Positions 35,168 to 43,477 of a stretch of 64,000 nucleotides of DNA are shown here, piece after piece; within the stretch, counting starts at the first letter, position 1; each line of letters begins with the position of its first letter. The position numbers were made by a program, and so were the translations under genes. The notes under the pieces are model-generated. The model was not told where the DNA came from and ran no database searches. It saw only the letters and a list, made by a program, of their open reading frames with translations. Source of the DNA: Paenibacillus thalictri (GTDB lineage: Bacteria; Bacillota; Bacilli; Paenibacillales; NBRC-103111). The stretch spans positions 181,055 to 245,054 of the forward strand of contig NZ_SIRE01000016.1 in the NCBI RefSeq assembly GCF_004307995.1, written 5' to 3'.

Positions 35168-36262
35168 TCACCAGTGAAAGTCGAGGATTGTTTTTTTCCA
35201 GTCCCTGTGAGCCATGGCAGCTTCCATAGCGCCCGCGAGGTCGTCTGCCGTGCTCACACCAGTGTACTGATCCGGAAGCAGTTTTCTTAACGTATTCTGG
35301 CACTCCGAATTTTCCATTACTTTCAAAACCTGCTCAAAATCCGCCACGGAGCTGCGGCTGCTGCCGCGCAGCGTAATCCCCTTCTCCAGCACATCGCGTG
35401 TATTAATCGGAACAAACTCTTCGCTGACTCCCATAGCAATCAGATGACCGCCCGGTTTTAAAATCTCGATTCCTTGATTAATAGCGCTTTCACTAAATCT
35501 TCCGCCTGTGCATTCAAATACGACATCCATAGGTTTGCCGTTTTGAAAATCATAATGCTGCACCATCTGCGTATCGGCAAAATCGAATTGATCCAGCTTC
35601 TCTTGGATCGCGCCAAATACGGTCAGCCGGTCTTTGCCGACTTGAAAGGCATGATGCAGAATCGCTGCGGTCAAATATCCTACCGGCCCGTCTCCGAATA
35701 CCGCGACTTGCGCTTTATCAAACAGATGGCTGGCGCCTTTGGCCGCCCGGTACGATACGCTGCACAACTCGGCGAGTACGGCGATTTCATCGGGAATCGA
35801 TGCCGGAATCGGGATTGCACAGCCTTCAGGGAGAACCAGTCTGCTTTGGGCAATTCCGTCGATGGTGCTTCCGAGGAACTTGGAATGCGTGCAATAATTG
35901 TCCTCAATCTCATTTCGGCATGCCGGACAACATTGCTCCGGCTGCTTGCCTAGAAGCATATACCCCGGTAAATTCGGTACGATGACGACCTTTGTCCCTG
36001 GAGGCAATTGGTCCGATTGGCTCATAGCCACTATGCCAATCCCTTCATGCAGCAGCGCCATCGGCAGTTTTTTGGCAAGTACCTCCGGTTTTCTGAGTCC
36101 CCCGAAATATCGCAGATCGGCGTGACAGATGCTGGCAATGGTCGGCTCTACCGCCACATACCCATCCGGCAGTTGTCTTTCCTCAAGCGATTCTTCAATC
36201 TCATGCGGTTTGGTTAAACGCAATGTGCGAGATTTTACAATGCCGTTTGTTGAAATAGCCAC
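35168..36262 (-). CDS. TarJ-like polyol-phosphate dehydrogenase (zinc alcohol dehydrogenase family)
   Basis: 364-residue medium-chain dehydrogenase. It resembles TarJ, the ribulose-5-phosphate reductase that makes ribitol-5-phosphate for wall teichoic acid: SICHADLRYF, KLPMALLHEGIG, VFGDGPVGYLTA, VFECTGGRFSESAINQ, VLEKGITLRGSSRS. It also has an extra Cys cluster (CCPACRNEIEDNYC) suggesting structural zinc. The GTG at 36262 has GGGGGTG nine bases upstream; a TTG at 36286 lacks a ribosome site. No tarI cytidylyltransferase is nearby, so a catabolic role on ribitol-phosphate is equally possible. It follows a DeoR regulator gene. Confidence 0.7.
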   Translation of the reverse strand: MAISTNGIVKSRTLRLTKPHEIEESLEERQLPDGYVAVEPTIASICHADLRYFGGLRKPEVLAKKLPMALLHEGIGIVAMSQSDQLPPGTKVVIVPNLPGYMLLGKQPEQCCPACRNEIEDNYCTHSKFLGSTIDGIAQSRLVLPEGCAIPIPASIPDEIAVLAELCSVSYRAAKGASHLFDKAQVAVFGDGPVGYLTAAILHHAFQVGKDRLTVFGAIQEKLDQFDFADTQMVQHYDFQNGKPMDVVFECTGGRFSESAINQGIEILKPGGHLIAMGVSEEFVPINTRDVLEKGITLRGSSRSSVADFEQVLKVMENSECQNTLRKLLPDQYTGVSTADDLAGAMEAAMAHRDWKKTILDFHW

Positions 36263-36347
36263 TAAAGTAAACACCCCCGGTTGCAAAATATAAATGTATA
36301 TGAACTTCAGCCGCGCATTAGGAGGCCAAATGATTCATCAACCGCGT

Positions 36348-37109
36348 CTAAACGAGCAGTACATTGACGCCTGAATCTTGAAATAGCTTTTTCTCATATT
36401 CCGGAATTTCGTTGCCGGTAATTAAAGTATGAATGGCGCTGTTGGGGGCGACCGTATGCAAGGAGAGCTTGCCGACCTTGGACACATCGGCGACCACGAT
36501 TACTTCTTGAGCGGCGTTAATCATCCCTTGCTTCGCGAGCACAAGTTGTGCCTCCGGATGCGTGAGTCCGTATTTGGGATGAATGGCCGGCGTACCGAGA
36601 AACACCTTCGATACATGAATGGAGCGGAGCACCTGGTCGGTGAACATGCCATTAAGCATGTAACTCGACGGATACAGCTCGCCTCCGGTTACAGTCACTT
36701 TCACGCCGGGAGCATCGCGCAGTTCGGCGGCAACATTAATATCGTTCGTCACTACCGTGAGGTTCGAGCGGTGAACGAGATTTTTGGCGATTTGCAGCGT
36801 TGTCGTACCGGAATCGATGATGATATGCTCCCCGTCTTCGACGAGGCTGGCGGCCATTTTGCCAATACGTATTTTTTCATCAAGACGCACATTCGAACGT
36901 TCATTAAAAGAAGGTTCATTATGCGTCATCTGCTCCACGATCACTCCGCCATGAGTTCGTTTGAGATGACCTTCTTGCTCAAGCTCGGCCAAATCTCTGC
37001 GAATCGTCGCTTCATGCACTTCGAACTCCACGGCCAGATCCGCCACCGAAGCGACCCGATGCTGCCGGACATATTCCACGATTCTCATTTTTCTTTCAGC
37101 AGCCAACAT
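36348..37109 (-). CDS. DeoR-family transcriptional regulator
   Basis: 253 residues: N-terminal winged helix (RKMRIVEYVRQHRVASVADLAVEF, ATIRRDLAELEQEG, RTHGGV) and a C-terminal sugar-phosphate sensor domain (IIIDSGTTT, TNDINVA, VTGGELYPSS). Members bind phosphorylated sugars as inducers. It lies upstream of the TarJ-like gene on the same strand and probably controls it and itself. Confidence 0.92.
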   Translation of the reverse strand: MLAAERKMRIVEYVRQHRVASVADLAVEFEVHEATIRRDLAELEQEGHLKRTHGGVIVEQMTHNEPSFNERSNVRLDEKIRIGKMAASLVEDGEHIIIDSGTTTLQIAKNLVHRSNLTVVTNDINVAAELRDAPGVKVTVTGGELYPSSYMLNGMFTDQVLRSIHVSKVFLGTPAIHPKYGLTHPEAQLVLAKQGMINAAQEVIVVADVSKVGKLSLHTVAPNSAIHTLITGNEIPEYEKKLFQDSGVNVLLV

Positions 37110-37292
37110 GATTAAACACCTCTTGTGGGATGAGCTTCATTGGTATAAAGTACAAACAAACACCAAGCCGCTTTTTTATATTAACTTCGTGTTCGTTTAT
37201 GCTCGATATTACTCTTTTAGGTTAACTCGAGCTAAAAAATCTGTCAATACATATTTTGACCTTTTACAAAAATTTAAGAAAAACCGTGATGC

Positions 37293-37330
37293 CAAAAAGC
37301 CTCTTCCGGAATTTCGCTCCGAAAAAGGCT
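37293..37330 (-). terminator. Intrinsic terminator after MFS gene
   Basis: The 13-base stem AGCCTTTTTCGGA with TCCGGAAGAGGCT is followed by TTTTTGG on the minus strand. It lies in the AT-rich gap behind the DeoR gene, which otherwise contains no convincing gene. Confidence 0.85.
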
Positions 37331-37350
37331 GATTTGTTTGGTTTGTGCAT

Positions 37351-38526
37351 TTATGCGCGTTCTTTTACTTTTTCCGGCGGCATGAGCACATAATATACGG
37401 CGATTGCCGCAAGCAGCGCCGCACTGACCCATAAAGCCAGGCGTTCCCCGGCAGCATCTGCAATCCAGCCGCCGATTACGGGGCCGATAATCACTCCGAT
37501 GCCTTCGATGCTGGAGAATAACCCCCAGCCGAGGCCCTGCTGGTTTTTGGGCACATATTGGGCAATCAGCGCGTTCCAGGAAGGAAGCACGGCGGCATAG
37601 GAGAGCCCGATGCATGCGGCCAACACTAAAGCTTGCCAGAGCAGAGTGGCCAGGGAAATCGCATAAAGCGCCAGAGCGAATGCGGCAAAGCCGGGAACAA
37701 GAAACCATCTGCGCCCAAAACGGTCTGCCAGCTTGCCCATAGGAACGAGGAAAATAACGGCAAACGCCCCTCCCGCAAGGAGCACATAGGAGTATTCCGA
37801 ATAATGAAGCCCCAGATACTTGGCGGCAAAGCCGGGAAGGATCGGGACAAGCATCCCCGCCGCGGCGGTTTGCAATATCATGCCCGGCAGCAGCACCCTC
37901 ATCGTATACAGTCGCTCCCATAACAAAACAAGCTGGCGTTTGATCGGAATTTGCACCTCAGCCGATTGCTTCACGTTTGTTATCAACAAAGAAAGCAGCC
38001 ACGCCGCTATCCAGATCATGATCATAATGCGAAAAGACAACGTGTAGCTTTTATCGATCAAGAAATTGATCACGACCGGGCCTGCGCCGATTCCGCTTAA
38101 CCAGCACGTATACAAAAGCCCCATGTTCGCAGCTCGATGCTCCGGTTTGACCTTGCTTAAACATACGAGCCAGAATGGCGAGATACCTACGCCGAACAGC
38201 GCAGCCGCTGCGATCAGAACCCACAGTTGCTGCGCATATTGCATAAACAATAAACCTGCCAAAGAGATCAGCAAACCGACCTGAATGATCCAGCGAATGG
38301 GAAAGCGGTCGAGCAAATAGCCGGCATAACATTTGATCAGCGTGTCCATCGCATAATGTACGGAAACCGAAATTCCGACAACCGCCGCGGTGAAGCCCAG
38401 CACATTTACAGCGTAGGTTGGCAAGAAGGATACAAGATAAGCGCCGCGCACAAATTCAATCATAAACAACACGGTCCCGTATAGGATCATATGGGCCGCT
38501 TTGAACGATTTGGTTTCTGCTCCCAT
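37351..38526 (-). CDS. MFS transporter
   Basis: Major facilitator superfamily membrane protein, 391 residues with about 12 membrane segments and the loop 2-3 signature region (GYLLDRFPIRWI) and its repeat (GKLADRFGRRWFL). AAGGAAGG precedes the ATG. The substrate is not predictable. It lies about 100 bases downstream... in gene order after the glycosyltransferase on the same strand, so a drug, sugar or lipid-head-group efflux role could be considered, without direct support. Confidence 0.85.
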   Translation of the reverse strand: MGAETKSFKAAHMILYGTVLFMIEFVRGAYLVSFLPTYAVNVLGFTAAVVGISVSVHYAMDTLIKCYAGYLLDRFPIRWIIQVGLLISLAGLLFMQYAQQLWVLIAAAALFGVGISPFWLVCLSKVKPEHRAANMGLLYTCWLSGIGAGPVVINFLIDKSYTLSFRIMIMIWIAAWLLSLLITNVKQSAEVQIPIKRQLVLLWERLYTMRVLLPGMILQTAAAGMLVPILPGFAAKYLGLHYSEYSYVLLAGGAFAVIFLVPMGKLADRFGRRWFLVPGFAAFALALYAISLATLLWQALVLAACIGLSYAAVLPSWNALIAQYVPKNQQGLGWGLFSSIEGIGVIIGPVIGGWIADAAGERLALWVSAALLAAIAVYYVLMPPEKVKERA

Positions 38527-38625
38527 CGGTCCGCCTTCCTTGGTAGCTAAAGCCTTTTATTTTGCTGTTACCTCTATGGTATCCCCTCATCTATCCCATT
38601 TCATGCCGCGATTTCCCGGTTAAAA

Positions 38626-39765
38626 TTAAACGAGTACGGGTTCCAGCCTGGGTGCACGTATTTGTTTTAAAATGTCGCTAATAATATAATCGGCGGACTG
38701 TACTTTCTTGAATTGCCTTATACGCCGTTTCATGTCGGTGTTGTATATTTCTTCCGAAAGAAATTGTTCGATCTGGCGTGCGAGCGCTTCGGTATGATCC
38801 GAAACAAACGCGAGATGTTTGTTCTGCAAGTAGAGCGCGTTTTCTTTCTCCTGGCCGGCAAAAGGCTTATAAATAAAAATCGGAATTTCCAATGCCAGCG
38901 CCTCGGACAAAGTAAGTCCGCCCGCCTTCGTGACGATACAGGACGATAAGAGCATTAGATGATGAATGTCCTCTACAAATCCGAAAATGTGAATATGGTT
39001 TGTACCCGCAACTTTTTCGTTAAGTTTCTGCAAAAGCTTTGCATTGCGCCCGCAAACCACCGCTAATTGAACATCTTCGATCTGCTGCAGCTGCTGAATC
39101 ATTTCATCCACATTGCCCAGCACCCCGTAAGATCCGGCCAAAATTAGAATCAGCTTGCGGGTGGGATCAAATACGCTGCGGTACGGATTACATTCCAGGG
39201 CCGACTCCTCAAATACGGGCCGGATCGGAATGCCGCTTACTTCAATCTGCTCTCGCCCAAAGCCGTTCGAGACGAGCTGATGCATCAGTTCTTCCGTTGC
39301 AACGTAATATTTGTCCATTTTGGGCTGAATCCAACGGGAGTGCATGGTAAAATCCGTCACAATCGTGTAAGCGGCGATACCAAGTCTGCTGCACAATTCC
39401 GGTACGGCCCCGAAAGGGAACGTGCAGATGACCGCATCCGGCCGGTCGCGTTCCAGCTTTTCCTTCAGCTTCTTTTTGCCCAGGTTGTTGATAAAGCGGG
39501 CGAAGCCGGCGTCAGGCTTGGCGCTTTTGGTCATATAATAACTCCATGCATAATAATCAAAGCCGAATTGGGCCGTCAGCATGCTTTTTATATATAAGGT
39601 GGCCGTAATTTTATCAATGACCGGATGAGCTTCCTTCATCAAATCCATAATCTCAACGTCATCGACCCCATGACCATGAAAGGATTGCTTTAATGAACGG
39701 GCCGCCTGCAAATGCCCTTCCCCATAACATGCGGTCAGAATCAGTACTCGCGGATTGTGTTTCAT
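38626..39765 (-). CDS. UgtP/MGDG-synthase-type glycosyltransferase
   Basis: Family 28-like glycosyltransferase, 379 residues, probably adding a sugar to diacylglycerol at the inner membrane face to make glycolipid (a lipoteichoic-acid anchor in UgtP homologues). The N-terminal MGDG-synthase motif is ACYGEGHLQAARSL; the donor-binding region is VTKAGGLTLSEALALEIPIFIYKPFAGQEKENA. The ATG at 39765 has GGGGAGG six bases upstream (39768 is also possible). Confidence 0.83.
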   Translation of the reverse strand: MKHNPRVLILTACYGEGHLQAARSLKQSFHGHGVDDVEIMDLMKEAHPVIDKITATLYIKSMLTAQFGFDYYAWSYYMTKSAKPDAGFARFINNLGKKKLKEKLERDRPDAVICTFPFGAVPELCSRLGIAAYTIVTDFTMHSRWIQPKMDKYYVATEELMHQLVSNGFGREQIEVSGIPIRPVFEESALECNPYRSVFDPTRKLILILAGSYGVLGNVDEMIQQLQQIEDVQLAVVCGRNAKLLQKLNEKVAGTNHIHIFGFVEDIHHLMLLSSCIVTKAGGLTLSEALALEIPIFIYKPFAGQEKENALYLQNKHLAFVSDHTEALARQIEQFLSEEIYNTDMKRRIRQFKKVQSADYIISDILKQIRAPRLEPVLV

Positions 39766-39955
39766 CATCAGCCTCCCCTCTTCTATGTATGATAAGCAAG
39801 CCATTCAAAAGAATACATGGATACTCTTTCTGCTGCTGCCTATTCATCATAATAAATAAAAATAAAGAGACTGTGAAGCAAGTCTTAAAATTTTCTTATT
39901 TCTTGAATTGCCAGAATAATTGCATATCGGAATAACGGATTGCGGAGGCCGGTGT

Positions 39956-40168
39956 ATGCCGCCGAGAACTTCTCAAGTGTGGGTTGGTCCGTCAAGCTTG
40001 GCTATTTACACGCCTCCAGTACACGCTGTAACCGCTTTGTCTTCCTTCAAAGCAATTTGTATGATCGCTACCGGCAAACGCATCACAGCGGCTCTTATCG
40101 CGTTTGGCGCTATGTATGAGCAAAAAAACAACCCGGCTCCTGAAAAGGACCGGGTTCGTTATATATGA
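39956..40168 (+). CDS. Possible small protein, 70 residues
   Basis: Weakly supported open frame in an otherwise empty 421-base gap (39766-40187). It starts MPPRTSQVWVGP with GGAGG seven bases before the ATG and contains a short hydrophobic stretch (ITAALIAFGAMY). Its 3' end runs through the terminator of the convergent YhfH-like gene. No family is recognised and it may be noise. Confidence 0.22.
   Translation: MPPRTSQVWVGPSSLAIYTPPVHAVTALSSFKAICMIATGKRITAALIAFGAMYEQKNNPAPEKDRVRYI
40122..40156 (-). terminator. Intrinsic terminator after YhfH-like gene
   Basis: AACCCGGTCC pairs with GGAGCCGGGTT and is followed by GTTTTTTTG on the minus strand. Confidence 0.85.
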
Positions 40169-40187
40169 TAGCTAAATGAGGGCATGT

Positions 40188-40370
40188 TTATTTCTCGGCA
40201 ACAGGATTAAACAAGGTAATAAACACAGGGGATAATGCGTAAAAGGTCGTATCCGTGCAATTATAACAAATGTTGTGGTAGCAATCGGCGTATTCTTCAA
40301 TCACTTCCCCGCACGTCCCACAACATTTGGGCTCAAGCGTTTCCAAAAAAGCAACCGGACTCTGAAGCAT
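40188..40370 (-). CDS. YhfH-like zinc-ribbon mini-protein
   Basis: 60-residue protein of the YhfH family of unknown function. Four to six cysteines form a small treble-clef-like site: CCGTCGEVIEEYADCYHNIC then CTD. The ATG at 40370 has GGGAGG eight bases upstream. It has a near-consensus promoter of its own and a strong terminator, so it is a highly transcribed single-gene unit. Confidence 0.75.
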   Translation of the reverse strand: MLQSPVAFLETLEPKCCGTCGEVIEEYADCYHNICYNCTDTTFYALSPVFITLFNPVAEK

Positions 40371-40428
40371 GAACAATTCCTCCCGCAAATTTCATTTTGT
40401 AGTATAACAGTGTATTTGTATGAAAATT

Positions 40429-40457
40429 ATTATACAACACAATAACACACTGTTCAA
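40429..40457 (-). promoter_or_regulatory. SigA-type promoter of YhfH-like gene
   Basis: TTGAAC (40452-40457), 17-base spacer, perfect TATAAT (40429-40434). Confidence 0.75.
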
Positions 40458-40459
40458 TA

Positions 40460-40489
40460 TTGTTTTTAAAAAATTCAAACTGTTATAAT
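40460..40489 (+). promoter_or_regulatory. Probable promoter of the plus-strand membrane-protein gene
   Basis: TTGTTT (40460-40465), 18-base spacer, perfect TATAAT (40484-40489). Back to back with the minus-strand promoter, leaving a roughly 200-base leader. Confidence 0.55.
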
Positions 40490-40689
40490 ACATTGTATGC
40501 GAGAAACTCGCGAACTTGTCCAGCAAAGTCCAAAAAAAGTTTTGCCTGTTCCGGTGCGGTTGTGTCGGTTCGCCTCTATCTGCAGATATAGACCTGAAGC
40601 ATGAAGTTCTACCTGAAGCTAGTCGTTGCCGTTGGCGGAGTGCGGTAAGATGAAGCCATCCCAATAACGACTTGGAGGCCATAACTGTT

Positions 40690-41241
40690 ATGGAACTTAA
40701 AACGATCATCATGTGCCTGATCGGCATTTTCATTTTGTTCCGTATTTACCGCCGCGCCAGACAAAATATCGGCTGGCAGCCGCTGTCACCAACCAAGATG
40801 AAGCTGCGCTCCGCGATCTTTTTCATCTTAGGGCTGCTCTTCTTGGTTGCCGAGGGCTTGCACCCAATCAATCTGATCTCCGAAGTGCTGGCGATTGCGC
40901 TTGGCTCCGTGCTGGCCTACTACGGCGCGGCGCTAACCAAGCTTGAACAGCGGGACGGCAAGTGGCAGTATTTGACGAACATGTGGATCGGCGGGTCCGT
41001 GACCCTGCTGTTTTTAGGTAGATTTTCCTATCGGATGTATGTGCTATTCACCCAAGGTGTACCTACCGGACATGGAGCCGCTGACAAATTATCTTTCATG
41101 GGCTATAGCGCCAATTCCTCATGGACCTCGGGGCTGTCGCTCATCATGTTTGCCTATTATGTCGTGTATTACCTGCTTTTGCTGAAAAAACGGAAGATGG
41201 CCTCGTCTGTTACAGGTGAACGGCTCAGACAAACGGTATAA
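40690..41241 (+). CDS. Five-segment membrane protein (possibly DUF1453/CcdC-like)
   Basis: 183-residue integral membrane protein. Hydrophobic segments are at about 4-18, 38-57, 62-83, 103-121 and 147-166, with a basic RIYRRARQNIGWQPLSPTKMKLR loop after the first. The general layout recalls DUF1453/CcdC-type proteins, but I am not certain. GGAGG lies 11 bases before the ATG at 40690; a TTG at 40672 overlaps that ribosome site. Confidence 0.65.
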   Translation: MELKTIIMCLIGIFILFRIYRRARQNIGWQPLSPTKMKLRSAIFFILGLLFLVAEGLHPINLISEVLAIALGSVLAYYGAALTKLEQRDGKWQYLTNMWIGGSVTLLFLGRFSYRMYVLFTQGVPTGHGAADKLSFMGYSANSSWTSGLSLIMFAYYVVYYLLLLKKRKMASSVTGERLRQTV

Positions 41242-41302
41242 CGGCTTGTCTTGGCGAGGGCCTGGCTTGTATCGCGGCTTAATGCCAGCACATGATGCCT
41301 GC

Positions 41303-41358
41303 AAAAAAGAAGAGGCTCGAGCGGAAATGGAATCTTTCCGGTCGGGCCTCTGTTTATT
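41303..41358. terminator. Bidirectional terminator between convergent genes
   Basis: AGAGGC with an inner CGGAAA stem pairs with TTTCCG and GCCTCT (41311-41351); T-rich runs flank both sides. It serves the plus-strand membrane protein and the minus-strand galactarate operon. Confidence 0.8.
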
Positions 41359-41373
41359 TCTCGTTATGCCAAA

Positions 41374-42543
41374 TTAAGCTTTTGTTTGTGAAGTGCGGTC
41401 CTGCAGCTGGTGCACCGATACGTCGCCCCAGCTTAAATCGTCGACCTTGTGCTTAGCAATCGATTCCGGATCAAGCTCCATGCCAAAGCCGGGTTTATCG
41501 CGGTCAGGCACGATCAAATAGCCGTTTTCGTATTGGACCGGATTTTTTACGATATCGCTTTGGTACAACTCTGGACCGGTCGGATCGGACGTGTAGTTCA
41601 AGTTGACAAGCGAGCTGCCCAGATGGGCCATAGCCGCTGTGCCGATCGACAGCTCCTGAGTTGTGCCAAGCAGGCAGCCTTTGCCCGCCACTTCCGCAGC
41701 CGCAGCCGCTTTGCGCGCACAGGTCAATCCGCCGATAAAAATCGGGGAAATGTTGAAAATATCTACGGAGTCGTGTTTAATCATCTCCGATTGCTGGCGG
41801 AAGCTCCATACGTGCTCGCTGACCGGATGATCCACTTTCAAGCGGAAATGGCGCAGCCCTTCAAAATCGTTCTGGAAAGCCGGACTTTCCACCATTTGAA
41901 AATCGTAAGCGGACAGACGTTTCACCGCCTGAGCTGCTTCCTTCCAGTCCAGCAGATGGCTGAAATCAAGCGATTTGACTTTCACCTTGGAGCCGAATTC
42001 CTGCTTGACGCCATCCAGGAACGCTTCGTCGGCGTCGAGATTTTTACCGACGTACAATCTGAACACATCAAAGCCTTGCTGGAAGCGTTTGCGCACAACC
42101 GCCAAATTTTCTTCCACTTCTTCCATGAAGCGATGACGGAAAATCGGGAAGCATACTTTGATTTTATCCTTGATGCGCCCGCCGATCAGATCGGCTACGG
42201 AAATGCCCAGCGCCTTGGCGCCTAAGTCGTGCAGCGCCGCATCGACGCCGTTGCGCACGAAGTTTCCTTTTTCATAATAAAACATCATTTCCGGGAAGTT
42301 GCTCAGCAGCTCTTTGTTGATCGCCGAAATATCCAGCGGATTTTTCCCGATCAGGATTGATTTCAGCACGGCCGTCAAATCTGTGACATCCAGCGAAAAA
42401 CGGGGCAGGTGGGAGAAGTCGGACATTTCGCCGATGCCGGTGACGCCTTCATCCGACATGATTTCAACGATAACATGTTTGCTCACAAAACCGGTATGCC
42501 GCGGGATACCTACAACCGTCAGACGCAAATCGGATATTTTCAT
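41374..42543 (-). CDS. Galactarate dehydratase, GalrD-II type (enolase superfamily)
   Basis: Predicted to dehydrate galactarate to a 2-keto-3-deoxy-hexarate. 389 residues: capping domain, then a (beta/alpha)7-beta barrel with LDFSH and MVESPA metal-ligand strands and His in the fifth-strand segment SEHVWS. The usual KxK bases are absent; instead Arg162-Leu-Tyr164 occupies that strand and Tyr90 is present in the cap. These positions and numbers are those of the characterised Oceanobacillus iheyensis GalrD-II (Tyr164-Arg162 base, Tyr90 acid). The next genes encode the following two pathway steps. Last gene of the GntR-led cluster, two bases after the aldolase-family gene. Confidence 0.85.
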   Translation of the reverse strand: MKISDLRLTVVGIPRHTGFVSKHVIVEIMSDEGVTGIGEMSDFSHLPRFSLDVTDLTAVLKSILIGKNPLDISAINKELLSNFPEMMFYYEKGNFVRNGVDAALHDLGAKALGISVADLIGGRIKDKIKVCFPIFRHRFMEEVEENLAVVRKRFQQGFDVFRLYVGKNLDADEAFLDGVKQEFGSKVKVKSLDFSHLLDWKEAAQAVKRLSAYDFQMVESPAFQNDFEGLRHFRLKVDHPVSEHVWSFRQQSEMIKHDSVDIFNISPIFIGGLTCARKAAAAAEVAGKGCLLGTTQELSIGTAAMAHLGSSLVNLNYTSDPTGPELYQSDIVKNPVQYENGYLIVPDRDKPGFGMELDPESIAKHKVDDLSWGDVSVHQLQDRTSQTKA

Positions 42544-42544
42544 A

Positions 42545-43450
42545 TTAATCTCTCCCCTTTAATCCCCAAGTATGTAAAATCTCGCTTACCTGCTCTTTCT
42601 CCTTGTCGCTCAGCTGGCCGATCGGCGGCCTTACCAAGCTGTTCGGAATCAAGCCTAGCTGGAACATCGCTTCTTTCACCACGGAAACGTTGTTGCCGTT
42701 GCTGAATTTGGCCCGCAGCTCCTCGAACGCCACCGTCTGGTTCCACACCGCCATCGCTTCGGCAAAGCGGCCTTGCTGCAGCGCCTCGAGCATCTGGAAC
42801 GACAGCTTTGTATCGACATTCACCAGACCGGACGTAAAACCCTCCGCACCGGCGGCAAAAAAGTAAGGCGCCCACATTTCAGCCGTGCCGCAAATCCAGA
42901 CGATATCTTCATCGATGTTTTGCACCGTTTTTGTGAAGGTCGGAAGATGATTCACCGCATATTTCACGCCGATTACGTTTGGCAGCTTTGCGGTTTGACG
43001 AATCACTTCGAGCGAAATGGTTTCCGTACGTACATATAAAATAAGAGGCAAAGAGGTCGAAGCCGCTATTTGTTCATAATAGTCGATGAGTCCGTTCTCC
43101 ATCAGATAAGGATGGATCGGCTGATGCACCATAAGGCCGTCCGCACCGCATTGCTCGGCATGACGGGCAAGCTCGCAGGCTGTCTTCGCATCATAGCCGA
43201 CGCCGGCGATGACCAGCGCCTTTTTGGCCGTAACGTCGGTAACGAACTTCGTTACCGCTTTGGCTTCATCCAGCGTCAGCGCGTAAAATTCGCCGGTATT
43301 GCCGCAAGGATACACCGCTTGAATGCCGTTTTCCACTAAAAAAGCGACGTTTTTTTCGAGGGACGGCCAATCAATTTCCAGGTTGGCGTCAAACGGTGTG
43401 ACGTTGATTGCATTGATGCCTCTGATTTTCTGCTTGATGTGGCTGTACAT
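42545..43450 (-). CDS. 5-dehydro-4-deoxyglucarate dehydratase-like protein (DapA/NAL family)
   Basis: Class I lyase of the DHDPS/N-acetylneuraminate lyase superfamily, 301 residues. Schiff-base Lys163 is in GVKYAVN, Tyr139 in LILYVRTE, and the loop GNTGEF at 50-55 resembles the GGTGEF of decarboxylating KDG dehydratases. Predicted reaction: 2-keto-3-deoxy-hexarate to 2-oxoglutarate semialdehyde plus CO2 and water. A retro-aldolase is the alternative. It lies between the GalrD-II dehydratase and the semialdehyde dehydrogenase genes. Confidence 0.83.
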   Translation of the reverse strand: MYSHIKQKIRGINAINVTPFDANLEIDWPSLEKNVAFLVENGIQAVYPCGNTGEFYALTLDEAKAVTKFVTDVTAKKALVIAGVGYDAKTACELARHAEQCGADGLMVHQPIHPYLMENGLIDYYEQIAASTSLPLILYVRTETISLEVIRQTAKLPNVIGVKYAVNHLPTFTKTVQNIDEDIVWICGTAEMWAPYFFAAGAEGFTSGLVNVDTKLSFQMLEALQQGRFAEAMAVWNQTVAFEELRAKFSNGNNVSVVKEAMFQLGLIPNSLVRPPIGQLSDKEKEQVSEILHTWGLKGRD

Positions 43451-43477
43451 ACGCGAACCGCCTTTCGATATAAGAAA

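Larger units (their letters stand above)
40371..40689. other. 319-base intergenic region with divergent promoters
   Basis: AT-rich in its left half, holding the two back-to-back promoters listed separately. The right half (40500-40689) is the long leader of the plus-strand membrane-protein gene and contains two copies of ACCTGAAGC about 20 bases apart (around 40591 and 40611). No gene is seen. Confidence 0.6.

Noticed and set aside
35155..35196. GACTTCCACTG hairpin followed by seven T on the plus strand
   Set aside because: No plus-strand gene precedes it, the T run starts about eight bases after the stem, and on the minus strand it contains the stop of the TarJ-like gene without a T tail, so I do not call a terminator.
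37108..37332. 74-codon plus-strand open frame in the AT-rich gap behind the DeoR gene
   Set aside because: It begins inside the divergent regulator's start region and ends within the MFS terminator hairpin; the Lys-rich composition reflects AT-rich intergenic DNA.
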